The notes: generated by a model from the sequence alone, not told the origin. Counted from the stretch's first letter, positions 1 through 6,070 are shown. The stretch is 6,227 nucleotides of DNA from Burkholderiaceae bacterium (GCA_019752915.1 JAIELO010000286.1:1-6227); one strand, 5' to 3'. Translations and numbers: made by a program.

Positions 1-743
1 TGGCCACTACCGATCCGGCCTTCGGTCTGCCGGCCACCTGGATCGATGCCAGTCTGCGCGATCAGGCCCAAAGCATGGGTTATACCGTGGTCGATGCCGG
101 CACTGTGGTGGCGACCCACCTGAATCACCTGATTACCACCCATGCCTCGGAATTGCTGGGACGTGCGGAAGTGCAGGCGCTGCTCGACCATCTGGGCAAG
201 GATGCGCCCAAGCTGGTGGAAGATCTGGTGCCGAAGACGGTTTCTCTGTCGACCCTGCAGAAAGTGCTGCAGAACCTGCTGGTGGAAGGCGTGCACATTC
301 GCGATATGCGCTCGATTATCGAAACGCTGGCCGAGCATACCGGCCAGAGTCAGGATCCGAATGATCTGACGGCGCTGGTGCGGATTGCACTGGGTCGGGC
401 CATTGTGCAGCAACTGTTCCCGGGCGCTAGCGAGCTGTCCGTGATGACGCTCGATAACCGGCTGGAACGCTTGCTGATGCAGGCGCTCGCTGCCAGCGGT
501 CCGGATGGTGCCGGCATCGAACCGGGGCTGGCCGACACCATCGCGCAACAAGCCCAGCAAGCTGCCGCGCAGCAGGAAGCACTGGGACTGACGCCGGTGC
601 TGCTGGTGCCGGGGCCGTTGCGGGCGCTGCTGTCGCGCTTCCTGCGCCGTTCGCTGCCGCAACTGAAAGTGCTGTCGCATGCCGAAGTGCCGGAATCGAA
701 AACCATCCGCGTGACGGCGCTGGTCGGACAGCAGACCAGCTAG
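1..743 (+). CDS. flhA: FlhA, flagellar type III export gate protein, C-terminal cytoplasmic part (5' truncated)
   Basis: This is the last 246 codons of an open frame that enters at the window edge (first whole codon at base 3) and stops at TAG 741-743. FlhA is the large inner-membrane subunit of the flagellar protein-export gate; family members are about 690 residues, so the membrane half lies outside the window and what remains is most of the cytoplasmic domain. Family signatures visible are DPAFGLPATWID near the edge, GYTVVDAGTVVATHLNHLI at about bases 78-134, and IRDMRSIIETLAEH at about bases 299-340. This domain forms the nonameric ring that docks substrate-chaperone complexes such as FlgN with its cargo. 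An internal ATG at base 75 is not a real start, because homologous FlhA sequence continues upstream of it. The C-terminal tail is ordinary and no frameshift is seen. Identification is by remembered family sequence and is strongly backed by flhF and flhG next door. Confidence 0.96.
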   Translation, partial: ATTDPAFGLPATWIDASLRDQAQSMGYTVVDAGTVVATHLNHLITTHASELLGRAEVQALLDHLGKDAPKLVEDLVPKTVSLSTLQKVLQNLLVEGVHIRDMRSIIETLAEHTGQSQDPNDLTALVRIALGRAIVQQLFPGASELSVMTLDNRLERLLMQALAASGPDGAGIEPGLADTIAQQAQQAAAQQEALGLTPVLLVPGPLRALLSRFLRRSLPQLKVLSHAEVPESKTIRVTALVGQQTS

Positions 744-985
744 CCTTTGCGCTAGTGCTAGCGTTCTCCATGCAGAGCTGCTAGACGCTCAGTGTGTGCA
801 CGCCACCAAGTTGCAGCAGGTGTTTGCCGTTGCGTCGGGAGACTAAACTGCCCAGGGGAAATACGGCTGATTTGCCCTCTTGTTCAACGGATCATTTCCG
901 GAGTGCATCGTCAATAATGGCACTGTCCGAGTAAAGATGTCTCATCCAGTAGACGCTACTCGTCCCAGAATGCAGAGAGCCGGCC
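744..985. other. Intergenic spacer flhA-flhF, no gene seen
   Basis: This 242-nt gap separates flhA from the flhF start, which is large compared with the packed genes downstream, so it probably holds the promoter or 5' leader of the flhF operon. No convincing sigma-54 (GG-N10-GC type) or correctly spaced sigma-28 site was found by eye. Small features present: four GCTAG pentamers (739-743, 751-755, 757-761, 780-784), a palindrome CGCTAG-TG-CTAGCG at 750-763, and a weak hairpin with GGGGAAAT (855-862) against ATTTGCCC (870-877) followed by TCTTGTT. One forward frame stays open through about 748-846 but has no plausible start or ribosome site. Confidence 0.6.
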
Positions 986-2341
986 ATGAACGTTAAAAAA
1001 TTTACCGCCCCGACTTCCCGTGAAGCCCTGCGCAAAGTGCGCGAGGCTTTAGGCCCGGATGCCGTCATCCTGTCCAACCGGCAGGTCGACGGGGTGATTG
1101 AAATTCTCGCCCTGGCCAATGAAGATGCCGCGTCGCTGAGCATGCCGGCACCGCACTCGCCGATGGCCGAGCCGCCGCCATCGCTGGTATTGCCAACGGC
1201 TGCGCCGCAGCCGCGCGCCGCTGCCTCGTTTGCTCCTGCTGCGCCTGCCGCCGCTGCAGCGCGCCGTGCGCCAGCGCCGGCACCCGCAGCGCCGGCCGCC
1301 GCTGCCCCGGTGATGAGCGCCGCACAGATCAGTGCCATGGTAGCGAGCGCTGTCGCCAGTGCCAAAGAATCGGCCGCCGCTGAAATGCAGGGCATGATGA
1401 ATGAAATCCGCGCCATGCGCGGCATGATGGAAACCCAGCTGGCGGAAATTTCCTGGGGCGCCACCCAGGCCCGCGAACCACAGAAAACTGCTGTGCTGCG
1501 CGAAATGCTGGCGGCCGGTTTCTCGGCCTCGCTGGCCCGTTATCTGATCGAAAAACTGCCTGCCAACCGCGATGCTGCCGAGAGCATGCGCTGGATTAAA
1601 TCGGTGCTGAGCCGCAATCTGTCGGTGATGGCCAATGAAGATGCGCTGATCGATCAGGGCGGCGTGTTCGCGCTGGTCGGCCCTACCGGTGTCGGCAAGA
1701 CCACCAGCACCGCCAAGCTGGCAGCGCGCTGCGTGATGCGTCATGGCCCGGACAAGCTGGCCCTGATTACCACCGATGCTTACCGGATCGGCGCGCACGA
1801 ACAGTTGCGCATCTACGGCAAAATTCTCGGTGTGATGGTGCACTCGGTCAAAGACGAAGCCGATCTGCGCATCGCCCTCAAAGAACTGAAGAACAAGCAT
1901 ACCGTGCTGATCGATACCGTGGGCGTGAGCCAGCGCGACCAGATGGTGACGGAACAGGTGTCCATGCTGCAGGGCGCAGGCGACAACGTGAAACGCCTGC
2001 TGTGCCTGAATGCGACGGCGACCCAGGAAACCCTCAACGAAGTGGTGCGTGCCTATCAGGGCAGTGGTCTGGCCGGCTGCATCATGACCAAACTCGACGA
2101 AGCGGCAGCGATCGGCAACGTGCTCGACGTGGTGATCCGCCAGAAACTCAATCTGTTCTATGTGTCCAACGGCCAGCGCGTGCCGGAAGATCTGCATCTG
2201 GCCGATCCGGCCTATCTGATCGATCGCGCTTTCAAACTCAAGCGTGATGTTGCTGCCAGCCAGTATCTGGATGCCGAACTGCCGCTGATGATGGGTAGCG
2301 GCGCAATGGACAGCGCACTGCGCGAGGTGCACCTTGGCTAA
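986..2341 (+). CDS. flhF: FlhF, SRP-type GTPase for flagellar placement
   Basis: This 451-residue protein has the typical FlhF layout. The conserved N-terminal region (MNVKKFTAPTSREALRKVRE, GPDAVILSNRQVDG) covers about residues 1-48. A low-complexity Ala/Pro-rich linker follows at about 50-110, then a helical N domain and the SRP-family G domain. GTPase motifs are clear: P-loop GPTGVGKTT at 232-240, DAYRIGAHEQL from 264, DTVGVSQRD from 310 (many relatives have DTVGM) and TKLDE at 368-372. FlhF dimerises with GTP at the cell pole or membrane and sets where the flagellar basal body assembles; its GTPase is stimulated by FlhG. The ATG at 986 is chosen because MNVKKF is the family N-terminus; a modest GAGAG (975-979) lies 6 nt upstream. 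The 3' end overlaps flhG by 8 nt, implying co-translation. An open frame of 427 codons on the opposite strand is a composition artefact. Confidence 0.97.
   Translation: MNVKKFTAPTSREALRKVREALGPDAVILSNRQVDGVIEILALANEDAASLSMPAPHSPMAEPPPSLVLPTAAPQPRAAASFAPAAPAAAAARRAPAPAPAAPAAAAPVMSAAQISAMVASAVASAKESAAAEMQGMMNEIRAMRGMMETQLAEISWGATQAREPQKTAVLREMLAAGFSASLARYLIEKLPANRDAAESMRWIKSVLSRNLSVMANEDALIDQGGVFALVGPTGVGKTTSTAKLAARCVMRHGPDKLALITTDAYRIGAHEQLRIYGKILGVMVHSVKDEADLRIALKELKNKHTVLIDTVGVSQRDQMVTEQVSMLQGAGDNVKRLLCLNATATQETLNEVVRAYQGSGLAGCIMTKLDEAAAIGNVLDVVIRQKLNLFYVSNGQRVPEDLHLADPAYLIDRAFKLKRDVAASQYLDAELPLMMGSGAMDSALREVHLG
2324..2329 (+). promoter_or_regulatory. Ribosome binding site for flhG, inside the end of flhF
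   Basis: GAGGTG lies 4 nt before the TTG at 2334 and within the last codons of flhF. It is the best anti-SD match in the area and supports the TTG start with an 8-nt overlap, rather than a later in-frame ATG such as the one in RRML at about 2376. Confidence 0.7.
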
Positions 2342-3131
2342 TTTCGATTTCGATCAGGCCGAAGGCCTGCGCCGCATGCTGGCGGGGCCTAAGCCCCGTA
2401 TCGTCACCTTCCTGTCGGCCACTGCGCCGGAAGAAAAAGGCGCCATGCTGGTCAATCTGGGCGCGTCGCTGGCGCGTGCCGGTAACGATGTACTGCTGAT
2501 GGATGCCTGCGCCACGGCCCATGGCGTGGCCAGCCGGCTGGGTGTCGATAGCGGCGCCAGCCTGCTCAATGTGGCGCGCCAGGAATGTGCGCTCGATCAG
2601 GTGATCCATCAGGCACCGCAGGGTTTTGCGGTCGCCTCCATGACGCGCGGCCAGCCACGTGGCGGTCCCGATGAAACGCGCCGGCTGGCCAAGGCTTTCG
2701 ATGTGCTGGTAAAACAGACTGGCATTGTGATCGTCGACGGCGAATTCGATGGCGCCGGCTTCCCCCTGCCCGTGATGGATAGCGCGGAAATTGTGGTGCA
2801 GGTAGGCAAAAGCGCTGCCTCGATCACGGCCGCATACAGTATGATCAAGCGTCTGAATCAGGAACTGGGCCGGCGTCCGTTCGGAATTCTCGTCACCGGG
2901 GCTTCCGAAGCCGAAGCAAAAGTGGTATACGATAATATGGCACAGGCCGCTAGTCGCTATCTGGCCGTCAACCTGATTTCCATGGGCTCGGTGCCAGCCG
3001 ATGAATATCTGCAGCGCGCTGCACGCTTGGGGCGTGCGGTGGTCGATGCATTCCCGCTGGCCGGCGCTTCGGTGGCGTTTCGCCAGCTGGCAGGGCGGTT
3101 TGCCATGGCAGCGGCGCCGGCGTGGCGCTAA
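2334..3131 (+). CDS. flhG: FlhG (FleN/YlxH type), MinD-like regulator of flagellar number, with degenerate ATPase motifs
   Basis: The product is 265 residues, close to the usual length for the family. Translation from TTG 2334 gives MANFDFDQAEGLRRML, which holds the DQAxxLR motif (residues 7-13) known in FlhG as the element that stimulates the FlhF GTPase. The C-terminal half matches the family: GILVTGASEAEAKVVYDNM (184-202), then GSVPADEYLQRAARLGRAVVDAFP (218-241). The normal deviant Walker A KGGVGKT is absent; the equivalent stretch reads FLSATAPEEKGAMLVNLG (26-43). The next motif keeps an Asp (LLMDACA, 54-60), but the switch II/Walker B stretch is IVIVDGEFDGAG (131-142) instead of DTGAG-like sequence. 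By position and fold it is FlhG; ATP-dependent dimerisation looks doubtful. The gene is translationally linked to flhF. It is followed by 35 nt before fliA. No frameshift is evident, and the reading frame and codon use look intact. Confidence 0.93.
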   Translation: MANFDFDQAEGLRRMLAGPKPRIVTFLSATAPEEKGAMLVNLGASLARAGNDVLLMDACATAHGVASRLGVDSGASLLNVARQECALDQVIHQAPQGFAVASMTRGQPRGGPDETRRLAKAFDVLVKQTGIVIVDGEFDGAGFPLPVMDSAEIVVQVGKSAASITAAYSMIKRLNQELGRRPFGILVTGASEAEAKVVYDNMAQAASRYLAVNLISMGSVPADEYLQRAARLGRAVVDAFPLAGASVAFRQLAGRFAMAAAPAWR

Positions 3132-3136
3132 GCGCC
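3124..3136. other. Small GC hairpin centred on the flhG stop codon
   Basis: GGCGC (3124-3128) and GCGCC (3132-3136) are perfectly complementary and place the flhG TAA stop exactly in the 3-nt loop. There is no following T-run, so it is not an intrinsic terminator. A local effect on ribosomes or mRNA ends is possible but unproven, and a 5-bp palindrome may arise by chance in GC-rich DNA. Confidence 0.35.
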
Positions 3137-3166
3137 TCAGCGATTCAATTACGATAAAAACAGTTT

Positions 3167-3898
3167 ATGTACACGGTTAAAGGGAAAGCGGACAAGAATT
3201 CTTTACTGACGGAGCATATGCCGTTGGTAAAGCGCTTGGCCCATCACATGAAGGCGAAACTGCCCCCCAGCGTCGAAGTTGACGATCTGGTGCAGGCCGG
3301 TATGATCGGTCTGCTTGACGCCATCAACCGGTACGAAGATAGTCATGGTGCCCAGTTTGAAACTTACGCTGTTTTGCGGATTCGTGGCGCCATGCTGGAC
3401 GAATTGCGCAGCAGCGACTGGCTGCCCCGTTCGATGCGCCAGAATATGCGCAAGATCGAAGCGGCGATGAGCACCTTGCAGCAACGTCTGGGTCACCCGC
3501 CGACCGAGTCGGAAGTGGCCAAGATGCTCAAGCTGTCGCTGGCCGACTATCAGGAAATGCTGACCGACGGCGGCGGCCACCAGCTGGTCTATTACGAAGA
3601 CTTCCACGACGATGACGGCAATGATAGTTTCCTCGATCGTTATTGCTCGGATGAAGAGAGTGATCCATTGCGTTCGCTGCTCGATGGCGATTTCCGTCAG
3701 GCCGTTATCGACGCCATCGATGCCTTGCCACCGCGCGAGAAAATTCTGATGGGGCTGTACTATGAAGAGGAGCTCAACTTGAAAGAAATCGGCGCCGTGA
3801 TGGGCGTATCCGAATCACGCGTATCGCAATTGCATACGCAAGCCGTGGCGCGTCTGCGCGCAACATTACGGGAGCGCTCATGGACTGGTCCAGCGTAG
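3167..3898 (+). CDS. fliA: FliA, flagellar sigma factor sigma-28
   Basis: This 243-residue sigma-70 family factor has full FliA architecture. Region 2 (about 15-90) contains VEVDDLVQAGMIGLLDAI and FETYAVLRIRGAMLDELRSSDW, the core-binding and -10 recognition parts. Region 3 spans about 92-135 (IEAAMSTLQQRLGHPPTESEVAKML). A strongly acidic linker follows at about 144-166. Region 4 (about 183-235) contains DALPPREKILMGLYY and the helix-turn-helix LKEIGAVMGVSESRVSQLH, which reads the -35 element. FliA transcribes late flagellar genes such as flagellin and motility/chemotaxis genes and is held inactive by FlgM, encoded about 2.2 kb away on the other strand. The ATG at 3167 is chosen because the MYTxKGKADK start is family-like, yet there is no purine-rich SD before it, only an A-rich ATAAAAACAG, so translation may depend on flhG coupling. 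The last 19 nt overlap motC. Confidence 0.97.
   Translation: MYTVKGKADKNSLLTEHMPLVKRLAHHMKAKLPPSVEVDDLVQAGMIGLLDAINRYEDSHGAQFETYAVLRIRGAMLDELRSSDWLPRSMRQNMRKIEAAMSTLQQRLGHPPTESEVAKMLKLSLADYQEMLTDGGGHQLVYYEDFHDDDGNDSFLDRYCSDEESDPLRSLLDGDFRQAVIDAIDALPPREKILMGLYYEEELNLKEIGAVMGVSESRVSQLHTQAVARLRATLRERSWTGPA
3871..3874 (+). promoter_or_regulatory. Ribosome binding site for motC within fliA
   Basis: GGAG, as part of ACGGGAG, sits 5 nt before the ATG at 3880 and inside the fliA coding region. It supports a true 19-nt overlap rather than a later start. Confidence 0.65.
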
Positions 3899-4626
3899 CC
3901 GGCTTACTGCTGGCGCTGGCCGGCATCGTGGTCGGCCAGACTCTGGAAGGCGGCAAACTCGGTTCGCTGTTCCAGCCCGCTGCCTTCGCCATTGTGGTGA
4001 TCGGCACCATCGGTGCGGTACTGCTGCAGAGCCGCTACGCCAGCTTCCTGCGCGGGGTGCGCATGCTGAAACTGGTGTTTGCGCCACCGCCGGACACCCG
4101 GCTGGCGCTGGCACGCGATATCAACGCCTGGGGGCTGTCGGCCCGTCGCGATGGCTTGCTGTCGCTGGAGCGCTATATGCTGGCGTCGAAAGATCCTTTT
4201 ATCACCAAGGGCTTGCGGCTGATCGTCGATGGCATCAATCCGGATAAGCTGCGCCAGATCCTCGACGCGGAAATCACCGTGTATGAAACCGAAGAGCGGC
4301 TGGCGGCGCGCATCTGGGAATCGGCGGCCGGCTATTCGCCGACCATCGGGATTCTGGGGGCGGTACTGGGGCTGATCCACGTGATGGAAAACCTCACCGA
4401 TCCGAACAAACTGGGCGCCGGTATTGCGGTGGCGTTTGTGTCCACCGTGTACGGTGTCGGGCTGGCCAATCTGTTGTTCTATCCGATTGCCAACAAACTC
4501 AAAGCCATCGTCAACCGGGCCGTGTTCCAGCAGGAGATTGCGGCAGCCGTGTTCTACGATATCGCGACGGGCGATCATACCCGCGTCATCGAAGAGCGCG
4601 TCGCCACGCTGATGCGGGGGCAATAA
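3880..4626 (+). CDS. motC: MotC, MotA-type flagellar stator subunit
   Basis: This 248-residue protein belongs to the MotA/TolQ/ExbB proton-channel family and resembles the Pseudomonas-type MotC more than the 290-residue enteric MotA. Four hydrophobic segments are visible at about residues 4-22, 32-50, 150-172 and 182-204, with a large cytoplasmic loop between the second and third. Loop residues corresponding to the rotor-contacting charges of E. coli MotA are likely R89/R90 (SARRDGLLSLE) and E97. The two prolines needed for torque correspond to P154 (GYSPTIGILGAVLGLIHVM) and P202 (LFYPIANKL). MotC forms the five-subunit ring around a MotD dimer and couples proton flow to rotation. The start at 3880 has a GGAG upstream and lies within fliA; motD begins 1 nt after the stop. 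The name motC rather than motA or pomA rests on remembered similarity and length. Confidence 0.9.
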   Translation: MDWSSVAGLLLALAGIVVGQTLEGGKLGSLFQPAAFAIVVIGTIGAVLLQSRYASFLRGVRMLKLVFAPPPDTRLALARDINAWGLSARRDGLLSLERYMLASKDPFITKGLRLIVDGINPDKLRQILDAEITVYETEERLAARIWESAAGYSPTIGILGAVLGLIHVMENLTDPNKLGAGIAVAFVSTVYGVGLANLLFYPIANKLKAIVNRAVFQQEIAAAVFYDIATGDHTRVIEERVATLMRGQ

Positions 4627-4627
4627 T

Positions 4628-5401
4628 ATGCAGAACCGGCGTGCCCGCAGAAAGTTCGATGAAGAACCGGAAAACCACGAGCGCTGGCTGATTTCCTACG
4701 CCGATTTCATTACCCTGCTGTTTGCTTTCTTCGTGGTGATGTATGCGATTTCCTCGGTGAATATCGGCAAGTACCGGATCTTTTCCGACGCGCTCGGTGA
4801 CGCTTTTGGCGGTGCCGGTTCGGCACAGCTGATCAACACGGAAGTGCCCAGCCTGCCATTGCCGAATGTGGCGCTGAAACGGCGTGCCGAGGCGATCCGC
4901 AAGGAAAAAGAACACATGACCAAGCTGGCGCAGGACTTGTTGTCCACGCTGGCACCGCTGGTCAAAGAAGGCAAAGTAAGGGTCACCCAGACCAGTCGCG
5001 GGGTGAGTGTCGAAATCAATGCCTCGGTGCTGTTCGATCCCGGTGATGCGCGTCTGACGCCGGAGTCGACCGAAGCGCTGCGCGCGGTTGCCAGCTTGCT
5101 GCGTAACGACAGCCATAACGTGCAGGTCGAAGGGCATACCGATAACCAGCCGATCCGCAACGTGCTGTTCCCTTCTAACTGGGAATTGTCAGCCGTGCGC
5201 GCCAGCAGCGTGGTGCGGCTGTTCATTGATGCCGGGGTTGCTGCCGAACGCCTGAGTGCAGTCGGTTACAGCTCGAATGTACCGGTAGCTTCGAACGACG
5301 ATCCGATCGGGCGGGCGCGCAACCGCCGGGTCGCCGTCACGATCCTGTCCGGCATCCCGGAAACCGTCACGGAAATTCCCACCGCGCTACCTAACCCCTA
5401 A
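4628..5401 (+). CDS. motD: MotD, MotB-type stator subunit with OmpA-like peptidoglycan-binding domain
   Basis: The 257-residue protein has the MotB layout. A short charged cytoplasmic N-terminus (1-20) precedes a single membrane helix at about 22-43, with the essential proton-carrying Asp at D26 in SYADFITLLFAFFVVMYAI. A periplasmic linker with a charged helical stretch (about 83-105), probably including the plug, leads to the OmpA-like domain at about 117-240. That domain shows VLFDPGDARL (134-143), VQVEGHTDNQPI (165-176), NWELSAVRASSVV (184-196) and GRARNRRV (228-235), the residues that hold diaminopimelate of peptidoglycan. With MotC it makes an anchored proton channel that drives the motor. 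It begins 1 nt after motC with a GGGGG run (4616-4620) 7 nt upstream. It is the last gene before a palindrome and a shared terminator, so it probably ends the flhF operon transcript. Confidence 0.92.
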   Translation: MQNRRARRKFDEEPENHERWLISYADFITLLFAFFVVMYAISSVNIGKYRIFSDALGDAFGGAGSAQLINTEVPSLPLPNVALKRRAEAIRKEKEHMTKLAQDLLSTLAPLVKEGKVRVTQTSRGVSVEINASVLFDPGDARLTPESTEALRAVASLLRNDSHNVQVEGHTDNQPIRNVLFPSNWELSAVRASSVVRLFIDAGVAAERLSAVGYSSNVPVASNDDPIGRARNRRVAVTILSGIPETVTEIPTALPNP

Positions 5402-5437
5402 GCCGCGCTCGCTCGCCTGGAGTGCGCGCTGCAAAGA

Positions 5438-5508
5438 TCTTGCCTGAAAAACAGGGACGCAACGCCAATGAGTCGCATTGGCGTTGCGTCCCTATTTTCT
5501 GGGCAAGA
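5438..5508. repeat. Long near-perfect palindrome (33-bp stem, 5-nt loop), REP/MITE-like or structured RNA
   Basis: The inner arms AGGGACGCAACGCCAATG (5453-5470) and its exact reverse complement (5476-5493) flank the loop AGTCG. The symmetry continues outward without gaps to 5438 and 5508, so 29 of 33 positions are Watson-Crick. As RNA read on the + strand, two further positions are wobbles (G5446-T5500, T5445-G5501) and two are mismatches (A5447/C5499, C5452/A5494). All four departures are transition-type differences, as if from decay of a once perfect palindrome. No T-run follows the stem, so it is not a classic terminator. It lies 36 nt beyond the motD stop and 25 nt before the terminator. 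A dispersed REP/MITE-type repeat is the best guess; a 3' end RNA-stability element is the alternative. Confidence 0.75.
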
Positions 5509-5533
5509 AATACCTCGTGGTTGCCGTTCGGCG

Positions 5534-5570
5534 GACGTAAAAAAAGCCGCTAAGCGGCTTTTTTTACGTC
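5534..5570. terminator. Bidirectional Rho-independent terminator between motD and flgN
   Basis: A perfect 17-bp inverted repeat with a TAA loop: GACGT-A7-GCCGC (5534-5550) and GCGGC-T7-ACGTC (5554-5570). In either direction the GC-rich pentamer stem is preceded by an A-tract and followed by seven Ts, which is the textbook form of a two-way intrinsic terminator. It sits between converging genes (motD from the left, flgN from the right, whose stop is only 13 nt away) and would end both transcripts. Confidence 0.93.
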
Positions 5571-5582
5571 GGTGGCGGGCGC

Positions 5583-6059
5583 TTAGCCGGCCAGGAAGCC
5601 GCGGCTGCGCGGCAGGGTGGTGGACATGCCACCCGGTCCATAGAAATTATTCGTGGTGGCACTGGCCGGACGCAAAGCCTGCAGGGCACCCTGGGTATGG
5701 TTCATCTGTTTGTTGATCAGCATGCCGTTAATGCGGTTCAGCTCTTTGGCTTCGCGGGTCTGCTGCAACAGGGTTTGCCACACGCTGGCGGCGGCTTCGG
5801 CATCGCTGCCGCTGGCAGCTATCCAGTCATCCATGCCTGCCTCGGCGGCCGGAAAACCGGCCTTGCCGAGCGCCCGGTGGCGCTGCGCAGATAACAAGGT
5901 CATCTGGGTGACCAGTGCGGTCTTTTTGGTGGTGATGGCGGGCATGCCTTCCATCTCCGCCGCTACCAGTAATTGCTGCTCCTGCTTTAACAAGCCCAGC
6001 AGGGCTGTCATGATCTGTTGTTCTTCGCGCAGGCTGTGCAGCGGGGTAGCGGTTGCCAT
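5583..6059 (-). CDS. flgN: FlgN, export chaperone for hook-filament junction proteins
   Basis: This 158-residue, largely helical protein is rich in Leu, Gln and Ala and has no signal peptide or membrane segment. The first ~60 residues (LREEQQIMTALLGLLKQEQQ) form the first long helix of the FlgN hairpin. The family's C-terminal cargo-binding motif is visible as NRINGMLINKQM (108-119). The C-terminal tail TNNFYGPGG (136-144) resembles the YG-G element in other betaproteobacterial FlgN proteins. FlgN binds FlgK and FlgL and brings them to the FlhA export gate. Translation starts at ATG 6059, with AGGT 6 nt upstream overlapping the flgM stop. The flgM-flgN order is standard. The sequence family is highly divergent, so the call leans on context as well as motif. 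Confidence 0.9.
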   Translation of the reverse strand: MATATPLHSLREEQQIMTALLGLLKQEQQLLVAAEMEGMPAITTKKTALVTQMTLLSAQRHRALGKAGFPAAEAGMDDWIAASGSDAEAAASVWQTLLQQTREAKELNRINGMLINKQMNHTQGALQALRPASATTNNFYGPGGMSTTLPRSRGFLAG

Positions 6060-6065
6060 AGGGGG

Positions 6066-6070
6066 ACCTA
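6066..6070 (-). promoter_or_regulatory. Ribosome binding site for flgN overlapping the flgM stop
   Basis: Read on the minus strand, TAGGT holds both the flgM stop codon and a short AGG anti-SD match, 6 nt before the flgN ATG. The arrangement suggests that flgN translation is coupled to termination of flgM. Confidence 0.55.

Noticed and set aside
748..846. Possible small gene in the flhA-flhF spacer
   Set aside because: A forward frame is open to TAA 844-846, but it has no ATG, no SD and no recognisable protein.
844..873. Sigma-28-like promoter TAAACTGC ... GCTGATTT upstream of flhF
   Set aside because: The half-sites resemble TAAA and GCCGATAA, but the spacer after TAAA is 18 nt instead of about 15, and the -10 part matches only 5 of 8.
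855..884. Weak terminator-like hairpin after flhA
   Set aside because: Stem GGGGAAAT/ATTTGCCC has a G/G mismatch, is AT-rich near the loop and is followed by an interrupted T-run, so it is too weak to call.
1049..2332. Long open frame of 427 codons on the minus strand opposite flhF
   Set aside because: The protein is rich in His, Gln, Arg and Gly with no family resemblance, lies fully antisense to a clear flhF and is explained by GC-biased codon positions.
3904..4623. Open frame of 239 codons opposite motC
   Set aside because: Same cause as above; no recognisable domain, and motC on the other strand has all its family residues.
5438..5570. CRISPR array or att site
   Set aside because: Only two unrelated palindromes are present, with no repeated units and spacers and no adjacent integrase or tRNA.
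5468..5716. Open frame of 82 codons on the plus strand across the palindrome and terminator
   Set aside because: It starts inside the long stem-loop, crosses the intrinsic terminator and runs antisense to flgN; it is an accidental frame.
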